Source: Clostridia bacterium
GTDB lineage: Bacteria > Bacillota > Clostridia > Oscillospirales > Acutalibacteraceae
DNA length: 6,900 nucleotides
Assembly: GCA_900759575.1 (NCBI GenBank)
Contig: CAAEVU010000069.1
Span: 1 to 6,900 of the forward strand
Direction: 5' to 3'
Position 1 is the first letter of the stretch. Each line of letters opens with the position of its first letter. Below the pieces are notes generated by a model. That model was given only the letters and a program-made list of their open reading frames with translations, made no database searches and was not told where the DNA came from. A program made the position numbers and the translations under genes. Below, piece after piece: positions 1-4,222 of the stretch.

Positions 1-341
1 CTGCTCTCGCCACTGGACACCAGGTTCAGGGTGTTGTCAATTTCTTCCCATTCATCCTCCCCAACAGCATAATGGACAGCCGTAGGATATGAGGCAGCCA
101 CATAGCTTCCATCGCTGAGGCGGAAATGCTTCACAGCAGCCTCTCTTTGTTCCTCCACCTCATACAGGACCTGGAGGTTATCCTCACTTCCCTCCGGGGC
201 ATTTTCTGGGCGGATGGATTCCCCCGCGGTTGGCGCTGCGGCCTCAAATGAGTCTTCCGCAGCGGATACTGGGACTGCAACGCTCTGCATCAGCAGCGCT
301 GAGACCAACACCGCAGAAAGGACTTTTTTGACCTTTTTCAT
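1..341 (-). CDS. N-terminus of a large secreted protein, RHS/DNRLRE-like (partial)
   Basis: An open frame of 113 codons begins with ATG at 341 and runs off the left edge without a stop, so only the N-terminus is present. Residues 1-27 form a classic signal peptide: a basic start (MKKVKK), a hydrophobic core, then a PVSA-A cleavage region. A Glu/Pro/Ala-rich linker follows, then a segment containing RLSDGSYVAASYPTAVHY and DEWEEIDNTLNLV. That pattern (a line on what a body shows, then 'X-W-x-x-ID-N-T-L') resembles the leader of very large Clostridial surface proteins with DNRLRE and RHS/YD repeats. This family link is from memory and moderate. The start is well supported by AAGGAGG six bases upstream. 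It is preceded on the same strand by a double-HTH regulator, 152 bp away. The product is exported; what it does (adhesin, wall protein or contact-dependent toxin) cannot be read from this fragment. Confidence 0.8.
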   Translation of the reverse strand, partial: MKKVKKVLSAVLVSALLMQSVAVPVSAAEDSFEAAAPTAGESIRPENAPEGSEDNLQVLYEVEEQREAAVKHFRLSDGSYVAASYPTAVHYAVGEDEWEEIDNTLNLVSSGES

Positions 342-493
342 TGTTTTCCTCCTTACATAATTTCCTCATATTTCCCACCATGAAACCACATAAAACTCCC
401 TATGGTCCATGGGTCTTTCCAAAACATCACTATCAAGTGAGTAATTATCCCCTGGTTATCGAAAATGCCTTGTTTTTATAAATCCCTTAGTTG
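342..493. other. Intergenic leader between regulator and secreted-protein gene
   Basis: This 152-bp gap is upstream of the secreted-protein gene and downstream of the double-HTH regulator, both on the minus strand. It holds the ribosome-binding site and an imperfect palindrome at 398-413 (plus strand CCC-TATGG-TCCAT-GGG), whose ATGG-t-CCAT centre is perfect. I found no convincing -35/-10 pair and no clear terminator for the regulator, so read-through from the regulator into the secreted-protein gene is possible. Confidence 0.4.
348..354 (-). promoter_or_regulatory. Ribosome-binding site of the secreted-protein gene
   Basis: On the minus strand this reads AAGGAGG, six bases before the ATG at 341. 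It is a near-perfect Shine-Dalgarno sequence and confirms both the strand and the start of the edge-truncated gene. Confidence 0.85.
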
Positions 494-1060
494 TCATTTA
501 CCCTGCAGCATTTTCCTCTTTAGTGATTCCGCAATGGCCTCCGCGCTGTCCAACACGTACTTCCGGTCCTGGGGGGACAGCTGTTCTGTTAGGGCGTGGA
601 GATAGCGGGCTTTCTGCCCGTTTGAATCAACCAGGCTGTCCATCAGCACAGCGTCAGCAGAGACTTCCAGTGCGTTGAGAAGCTGGATAAGGGTTTCACA
701 GCTTGGTTTCTTCGCACCGCATTCAATCAATGACAAGTAATTAGCTTTAATCCCGCTTTTTTCCGCTAATTCCTCTACCGTCATTTCGCGCTGTACCCGA
801 AAGCAGCGGACCCTTTCTCCAAACTTATCCATATCCAATGCTGTTCCGTTCTTCTGGGCATAAAAATCGGTTTCCTTACCCACTAGGTAATCAATGGAGA
901 CACTGAAAAAATCCGCCAACGTGATGAGGCCCGCAATATCAGGCTCACGGTCCAGCGATTCGTAACTATAAATTCTGGACTTGCTGATCCCTGTTAATTC
1001 CGCTAAGCGCTGCTGGGTCAGCCCAAGTTCTTCCCGTAACTTCCGCAAGTTCTTGACCAT
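494..1060 (-). CDS. Cro/C1-type regulator with two HTH domains
   Basis: This 188-residue protein should be a sequence-specific DNA-binding transcriptional regulator in the cytoplasm. Residues 3-61 form a standard HTH_3 (XRE) domain: LRKLREELGLTQQRLAELTG, the recognition-helix region ISKSRIYSYE, and the closing SVSIDYLVGK. Residues 77-142 form a second HTH_3 domain (FGERVRCFRVQREMTVEELAEKSG by its shape, then NYLSLIECGAKKPS and LEVSADAVLMD). The tail (143-188) is charged and helical. Two fused HTH domains are less common than one and would allow a monomer or dimer to contact several half-sites. ATG at 1060 follows a modest AGGGAG Shine-Dalgarno, and a promoter lies 37 bp upstream. It belongs to a cluster of four Cro/C1-like genes, and whether it represses itself, the downstream secreted-protein gene or element functions is unknown. 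Confidence 0.9.
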   Translation of the reverse strand: MVKNLRKLREELGLTQQRLAELTGISKSRIYSYESLDREPDIAGLITLADFFSVSIDYLVGKETDFYAQKNGTALDMDKFGERVRCFRVQREMTVEELAEKSGIKANYLSLIECGAKKPSCETLIQLLNALEVSADAVLMDSLVDSNGQKARYLHALTEQLSPQDRKYVLDSAEAIAESLKRKMLQGK

Positions 1061-1096
1061 ATCGCTCCCTGCCTTCTTCGATTTGCAGTCAAATTA

Positions 1097-1125
1097 AGTA
1101 TACTGTATCGCCAGAGCAACGTCTA
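1097..1125 (-). promoter_or_regulatory. Putative promoter of the double-HTH regulator, with palindromic operator
   Basis: On the minus strand, TAGACG (1125-1120; 4 of 6 to the -35 consensus) is separated by exactly 17 bp from TATACT (1102-1097; 5 of 6 to the -10 consensus). Transcription would start near 1090, about 30 bp before the ATG at 1060. The -10 lies inside a perfect 8-bp palindrome, AGTATACT (1097-1104), a plausible half or whole operator for a Cro/C1 protein and so compatible with autorepression. The operator role is inference. Confidence 0.5.
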
Positions 1126-1151
1126 CAATCAGAACAACGCCAAAATATCTG

Positions 1152-1180
1152 TTGACATCATCGTTTTGATAGTTTAATAT
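1152..1180 (+). promoter_or_regulatory. Putative plus-strand promoter, antisense to the neighbouring regulator gene
   Basis: A perfect -35 hexamer TTGACA (1152-1157) is followed, after 17 bp, by TAATAT (1175-1180; 4 of 6 to the -10 consensus). A perfect 12-bp palindrome, ATATTTAAATAT (1177-1188), overlaps the -10. The promoter points into the 3' end of the minus-strand regulator gene at 1191-1505, so the transcript would be antisense to it and might read on towards the gene at 1623. No convincing plus-strand coding region begins just downstream. Confidence 0.35.
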
Positions 1181-1190
1181 TTAAATATGG

Positions 1191-1505
1191 TCATTTGCTC
1201 CCATTTTGGCGGATCTCTTTCATAAGCGCGATGATCGCTTGCTTCGCTGCCGTGTTATGGAGTGTCCGAAACTGGCTGGCAAGGATTTGGTCCTCATCCG
1301 TGATGGGTTCGCGGACCAGGCTTTTGCCAACCAAGTAATCGATAGTGACGTGGTAAAAATCCGAGAGCTTCACCAACATTCCGATACTCGGTTCTATGGC
1401 TCCCGTTTCATATTGCTGCATCGTGGATTGTGAGACATCCATTTCCATGGCTACGTCTAAAAGGGTCAGCCCACGCTCCACTCGCAGTTCTCTTAGTCTT
1501 AACAT
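1191..1505 (-). CDS. Small Cro/C1-type transcriptional regulator
   Basis: A 104-residue protein made of one HTH_3 (XRE) domain plus a short helical tail. The first 60 or so residues give LRLRELRVERGLTLLDVAME, the recognition region VSQSTMQQYETGAIEPS, and the closing FYHVTIDYLVGK, almost the same closing motif (DYLVGK) as in the double-HTH neighbour. The tail (DEDQILASQFRTLHNTAAKQ and on) resembles the tails of other element-borne regulators. An upstream ATG at 1514 would add three residues (MNA), but AGAAGG abuts it directly and lies nine bases from the ATG at 1505, so 1505 is the better start. It is transcribed divergently from the protease operon and is the natural candidate to repress that operon, itself, or both; this is inference. 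Confidence 0.88.
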   Translation of the reverse strand: MLRLRELRVERGLTLLDVAMEMDVSQSTMQQYETGAIEPSIGMLVKLSDFYHVTIDYLVGKSLVREPITDEDQILASQFRTLHNTAAKQAIIALMKEIRQNGSK

Positions 1506-1514
1506 GGCATTCAT

Positions 1515-1520
1515 CCTTCT
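1515..1520 (-). promoter_or_regulatory. Ribosome-binding site that fixes the start at 1505
   Basis: Minus-strand AGAAGG lies nine bases before the ATG at 1505, a usable spacing, but touches the alternative ATG at 1514 with no spacer. This favours the shorter 104-residue product. Confidence 0.65.
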
Positions 1521-1540
1521 GCTGATAATGAGATGGTAAT

Positions 1541-1569
1541 AGTTTACCTCTCTTTTTTTGCCATGACAA
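1541..1569 (-). promoter_or_regulatory. Putative promoter of the small Cro/C1 regulator
   Basis: On the minus strand TTGTCA (1569-1564; 5 of 6 to consensus) is followed after 17 bp by TAAACT (1546-1541; 4 of 6). The start point would be near 1534, giving a leader of about 30 bases. Its -35 region sits beside the -10 and inverted repeat of the divergent operon, so a protein bound in this 108-bp gap could affect both directions. Confidence 0.5.
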
Positions 1570-1576
1570 ATAGGTT

Positions 1577-1595
1577 TTCTAACTTAGTTTAGAAT
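1577..1595 (+). promoter_or_regulatory. Inverted repeat over the putative -10 of the protease operon
   Basis: A perfect 6-bp inverted repeat with a 6-bp spacer, TTCTAA-N6-TTAGAA (1577-1594), overlaps TAGAAT (1590-1595; 5 of 6 to the -10 consensus), which lies 27 bp before the ATG at 1623. No good -35 is present at 16-18 bp (caaata-like sequence), so the promoter may be weak or need activation. The geometry is typical of a repressor operator; which protein binds is not shown by the sequence. Confidence 0.45.
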
Positions 1596-1622
1596 ATCTA
1601 TTTTCCTGGAGGGATATTCAAA

Positions 1623-2180
1623 ATGGAACAGCAGGAACTCGAGAAAATCCTTTCCATGATGAGGTTGGAATTATCCTATCAGTTACGAAAATTTTTTGAC
1701 AATACTGGATCACCGATTGAAGATTTTTCCCAGCAATGCGAGGTCGCTATATCCGTGATTTCGCTGGCGCTTGACAGGGAACCGATCTCCTTCTCCCAAT
1801 TAGACCGGATTTGTACCGGACTCCACATTTCCTTGGACTCCCTTCAAAGAGCGCCTTTACAAGATCCGGACTATGTAGCTATGCGAACGCAGCTGTGGGA
1901 ACTTGTAAATAAGACCCCAGATTTTTATAAGCAGGCAATCGCCCTGTATCCCTCTCTCCATACAACCTATCCCTTCTATCAATATGAGCGTAATATTGCA
2001 TGGATCTGCTTTGAAGCGGAAAAGGAAAATATGTACTCAAATCGCGGAGATTTTCTTGATACTGATAATTTGCCGCAAAGTGCAGCTGCTTTCTACACCC
2101 CCATTCAGGATGAATCCATCTGCGAGGATATGGCAAGGAGAATTCAGCAGGCGCGAAAAGATTTAAATGGGCGTAAGTAG
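1623..2180 (+). CDS. Cro/C1-like regulatory protein paired with an M56 protease
   Basis: I do not recognise this 185-residue protein as a named family. Residues 18-75 can be laid on the five-helix Cro/C1 pattern: an LRKFFDNTGSPIEDFSQQCE stretch for helices 1-2, VAISVISLALDREPIS in place of the recognition helix and its loop, then LDRICTGLHISLDSL. It lacks the usual LTQxxLA motif, so the fold call is moderate. Residues 80-185 are an aromatic-rich, probably helical domain (DFYKQAIALYP, TYPFYQYERNIAWICFEAEK) ending in a basic tail; it could be the part sensed or cleaved by the protease. GGAGGG lies about eight bases before the ATG. Its stop lies inside the start of the protease gene (14-bp overlap), so the two are almost certainly co-translated. 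In BlaR1-type systems the protease partner is a winged-helix BlaI repressor, so a Cro/C1-like partner would be atypical. Confidence 0.8.
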   Translation: MEQQELEKILSMMRLELSYQLRKFFDNTGSPIEDFSQQCEVAISVISLALDREPISFSQLDRICTGLHISLDSLQRAPLQDPDYVAMRTQLWELVNKTPDFYKQAIALYPSLHTTYPFYQYERNIAWICFEAEKENMYSNRGDFLDTDNLPQSAAAFYTPIQDESICEDMARRIQQARKDLNGRK

Positions 2181-3261
2181 GTTTTCTTTTCTCTCCGCAT
2201 TGCTGTGGTGCTGTGGGTTTACGCTTATGGGATGGCTCATTCGCTGGCGGCGTCTTCTTAAGAAAGCAGGCCCACGGGCTTTACTTAGTTTGCACCTCTT
2301 AGGAGCTGTACGCCTGGTTTTTCCGGTGGAATTCTCCATTACCAACGTTATTCCATTTGGCATGATTCTAAATCCTCTTGTTGGGGACGTTTCAGTACCC
2401 TTGAAAGCTTTTCCTGTGCTTCTCACGGTTTGGATATGTGGTTCAGCTATTGCGCTCATTCGATTTTCCATTCGGTATGTAAAGCTGCACCGAAGGCTGT
2501 CATCCTATCGGACGTCTGTAACAGGCACCCATCTGCTGAATGAGGCTGTTGGGAAAACAGTTGTTGTACGAGTAGTCCTATCCCCCATTCCTACCGTCCC
2601 ATACGTTTTTGGACTGCGAAAGCCTATCATGGTTCTCTCGCGAAGTGCCTATCCCATCGCTGAACTGCGGGATGTGATGCTGCATGAATACACCCACATC
2701 CGGTACGGGCACCTGTGGATTAAATTCGCTCTAGCAATGTTGTGCTGTATCTATTGGTGGTTCCCTGTGGTCTATTTGCTGCGTCATGAGACAGACGCCC
2801 TACTGGAATTGCTTTGCGATGACCATGTTTTAAAGGACAAGTCTCCCCTCCAGGCGCTTGACTATGGGGAATTGTTGCTTCGTAGTCCACCATCGTCCTC
2901 TTGCGCGAATGATCCTTTGCTAACTCAATTTACCAGCGAAGGCACGACCATTCACCGTCTGGAGCATATTTTAGACTTTGCTTACGGTCGTTGTCAGGTT
3001 AAAAAGCACCTGGAAACCGGGATGGCGCTGCTGGCACTTCTTATACTGCTTTTCTCGTATTCCTTTTTACTTCAATCCCGGTTTGACCCGTTGGAATCAA
3101 GCTATACCGCTTACGCCTTTGGGCAAGAGGAAAGCTGCCTTATTCCCACATCCACAGGAACCTATATCCTGGTTATGAATGAGCAAACCACAGAATTAAC
3201 CCGGGAGCAAGCAGAGAAGTTAATCGCAGATGGATTCCGTGTTATAGACAAAGGAGGCTAA
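2167..3261 (+). CDS. M56-family (BlaR1/MecR1-like) membrane zinc metallopeptidase without sensor domain
   Basis: This 364-residue integral membrane protein shows the M56 peptidase layout. Hydrophobic segments lie at about 7-26, 39-56 and 83-100. Next come the family signature YVFGLRKPIMVLS (146-158) and the zinc motif HEYTH (173-177). A hydrophobic, membrane-associated segment follows at about 183-204 (ending YWWFP), then the third-ligand motif E-L-L-C-D (E214, C217, D218), and a final membrane span at about 284-302. In BlaR1/MecR1 the protease domain faces the cytoplasm and is activated by an extracellular penicillin-binding domain after the last span. Here only about 60 residues follow it, so that sensor is absent and the ligand is different or sits on another protein. 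The gene starts inside the end of the preceding regulator gene and has only a weak Shine-Dalgarno, which fits translational coupling. The likely role is signal-dependent proteolysis of a repressor; calling it beta-lactam resistance would be unsupported. Confidence 0.88.
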   Translation: MGVSRFSFLSALLWCCGFTLMGWLIRWRRLLKKAGPRALLSLHLLGAVRLVFPVEFSITNVIPFGMILNPLVGDVSVPLKAFPVLLTVWICGSAIALIRFSIRYVKLHRRLSSYRTSVTGTHLLNEAVGKTVVVRVVLSPIPTVPYVFGLRKPIMVLSRSAYPIAELRDVMLHEYTHIRYGHLWIKFALAMLCCIYWWFPVVYLLRHETDALLELLCDDHVLKDKSPLQALDYGELLLRSPPSSSCANDPLLTQFTSEGTTIHRLEHILDFAYGRCQVKKHLETGMALLALLILLFSYSFLLQSRFDPLESSYTAYAFGQEESCLIPTSTGTYILVMNEQTTELTREQAEKLIADGFRVIDKGG

Positions 3262-3266
3262 CAAAT

Positions 3267-3509
3267 ATGAAATTAAGAAAACGGATCGCAGTAGGAATGG
3301 TCACCGCGATGATGGTGCTGACTGCCTTCGCAGGCACAGCGCAAGCTGCAGCTTCTGTGGAGATAGATCTTTCCGTGTCTAGCACAGCCATAGAGCCTCG
3401 GAAGGACGTCATTGTGACCAAATACCGTTACTATAACGGCAAGGTGCAATACCGGCGGTGGAACGAAACCTATGGATATTGGGTAGACCCCGCCTGGATT
3501 GACCTATAA
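3267..3509 (+). CDS. Small secreted protein with Tyr/Trp-rich C-terminus
   Basis: An 80-residue product whose first 27-28 residues are a signal peptide: MKLRKR, a hydrophobic core, then AQA-A. The mature part of about 52 residues starts acidic (SVEIDLSVSSTAIEP) and ends in a compact, very aromatic block, YRYYNGKVQYRRWNETYGYW followed by VDPAWIDL. It has no cysteine and no anchor motif, so it is probably exported free or bound to the envelope. I have an impression of similar short conserved proteins in Firmicutes but no named function. AAGGAGG lies nine bases before the ATG, and the gap to the protease gene is 5 bp, so it is the third gene of the same operon. It could be the ligand, modulator or output of the membrane protease; the sequence does not decide between these. 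Confidence 0.82.
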   Translation: MKLRKRIAVGMVTAMMVLTAFAGTAQAAASVEIDLSVSSTAIEPRKDVIVTKYRYYNGKVQYRRWNETYGYWVDPAWIDL

Positions 3510-3524
3510 GATAAGATGCAAGAG

Positions 3525-3560
3525 CGGAGCTGGCTGTGAAATCGGCTCCGTAATTGTATT
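3525..3560 (+). terminator. Possible weak terminator after the protease operon
   Basis: CGGAGC (3525-3530) pairs with GCTCCG (3545-3550) around a 14-base loop, with one more possible U-G pair, and is followed by a weak T-rich run (taattgtatt). It is correctly placed 15 bp after the stop of the secreted-protein gene. The long loop and broken U-tract mean partial termination at best, so read-through into the regulator at 3609 is plausible. Confidence 0.4.
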
Positions 3561-3584
3561 CACAAATTGGTGAAAAATATTCAC
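3557..3584 (+). promoter_or_regulatory. Triple half-site upstream of the 3609 regulator
   Basis: TTCAC (3559-3563), GTGAA (3570-3574) and TTCAC (3580-3584) alternate in orientation with 6- and 5-bp spacers, and the outer two extend to a direct repeat TATTCAC exactly 21 bp apart, two helical turns. The array sits 25-52 bp before the ATG at 3609, where a promoter would lie, although I see no strong -35/-10 pair. It looks like an operator for a dimeric regulator, most simply the downstream Cro/C1 protein itself. Confidence 0.4.
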
Positions 3585-3593
3585 TGTAATCTC

Positions 3594-3600
3594 AAAGGAG
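3594..3600 (+). promoter_or_regulatory. Ribosome-binding site that fixes the start at 3609
   Basis: AAAGGAG ends eight bases before the ATG at 3609. An upstream in-frame TTG at 3567 would lengthen the protein by 14 residues, but has no such site and lies inside the half-site array, so 3609 is chosen. Confidence 0.75.
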
Positions 3601-3608
3601 AGATTGTT

Positions 3609-3998
3609 ATGCAATGTAAAAATCCTGGTGATGTTTTACGCAGGCTGCGGATCGACTGTGGCCTTACACAGCAGGCTGTGGCAGATGCGTTGCATATAAA
3701 CCGCTCCACTTACTCCTTCCATGAGAGCGGGAAAACGCAGCCTGACTTTCAGCGAGTGACGGCTCTATCAAAATTATTTGATGTCCCTCTGGAACGGATG
3801 GTGGAACTGCTCTCCAATCCTGGGGAGACGGAAAGTGCTGCTGAAAAGAAACGGGTTTTCAAAAAGGTGGCCGCCCAGCCTATGCACCTGGGAGAACTTA
3901 AGCCGGAAGAAAAATCCCTGATTGCCTTATTCCGCCGCTGCGACGCCGCAAGCCAACAAGAAATATATCAGACGGCAAAACAAAAAGTTAAGTGGTGA
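3609..3998 (+). CDS. Cro/C1-type transcriptional regulator
   Basis: A 129-residue protein. Residues 6-66 are a clear HTH_3 (XRE) domain: VLRRLRIDCGLTQQAVADAL, the recognition region INRSTYSFHESGKTQPDF, then LSKLFDVPLERMVELL. A basic linker follows (KKRVFKKVAAQ), then a helical tail LKPEEKSLIALFRRCDAASQ and on, of a type often seen at the C-terminus of short regulators of mobile elements. It is a cytoplasmic DNA-binding protein, probably a repressor. The gene lies 99 bp after the protease operon on the same strand and is the last confident gene before the convergent transfer genes. Autoregulation through the half-site array just upstream is plausible but not shown. Confidence 0.9.
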   Translation: MQCKNPGDVLRRLRIDCGLTQQAVADALHINRSTYSFHESGKTQPDFQRVTALSKLFDVPLERMVELLSNPGETESAAEKKRVFKKVAAQPMHLGELKPEEKSLIALFRRCDAASQQEIYQTAKQKVKW

Positions 3999-4033
3999 TT
4001 TTCCACCACAATTTGCGGCTTGTCCATCGAAAG

Positions 4034-4155
4034 AGGAGGTGCAGAGTGGAAATCGACAAAAGGACAGGAAAAGGCTGCACCACAAGCGGAACTGCGCTCT
4101 TGTGGATTACAAAAACATTTCATACGCTAAGAATCCTACAATGGAATAAATATGT
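4034..4155 (+). other. Doubtful small reading frame with a strong ribosome-binding site
   Basis: AGGAGG (4034-4039) lies six bases before a GTG (4046). The frame reads VEIDKRTGKGCTTSGTALLW and then ITKTFHTLRILQWNK before entering the terminator hairpin at 4156. No in-frame stop occurs before the terminator; the frame continues only as an antisense shadow of the hydrolase gene. The neighbouring frames close at 4149 and about 4128. It may be the 5' remnant of a gene cut off when the adjacent segments were joined, a frameshifted short gene, or chance. The rest of the 224-bp gap (3999-4222) holds only the terminator. Confidence 0.25.
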
Positions 4156-4190
4156 ATGGGGCTATCCGCCCCATCGTTATTCGTTTTTTT
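4156..4190 (+). terminator. Intrinsic terminator between convergent genes
   Basis: A perfect 7-bp stem ATGGGGC / GCCCCAT (4156-4162, 4168-4174) with the loop TATCC is followed nine bases later by seven consecutive T (4184-4190). It would end plus-strand transcription from the Cro/C1 gene at 3609. On the minus strand the same stem is followed by a moderately T-rich stretch, so it may also end the transfer operon. Confidence 0.7.
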
Positions 4191-4222
4191 ATAAAGTTGT
4201 AAAGGATAGAAAGATTAATTCC

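Noticed and set aside
1177..1188. 12-bp AT palindrome as an attachment or replication site
   Set aside because: No integrase, repeat partner or iteron array is present in the window, so an operator or chance palindrome is more likely.
1206..1433. 75-codon plus-strand frame downstream of the TTGACA promoter
   Set aside because: It is the exact complement of the Cro/C1 gene at 1191-1505 and has no ribosome-binding site or motif; an antisense RNA is the more sensible reading.
2167..3261. Beta-lactam sensor BlaR1/MecR1
   Set aside because: The protease motifs match the family, but there is no penicillin-binding domain, no BlaI/MecI gene and no beta-lactamase or PBP2a gene nearby, so resistance sensing is not supported.
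2167..3261. ImmA-type (soluble) anti-repressor protease
   Set aside because: ImmA proteins are soluble with an HExxH of a different context. This protein has several membrane spans and the FGLRKPIMVLS and E-x-x-CD signatures of M56; only the functional analogy is kept.
3567..3608. TTG start adding 14 residues to the Cro/C1 regulator
   Set aside because: It has no ribosome-binding site and lies in the half-site array; ATG 3609 has AAAGGAG at good spacing.
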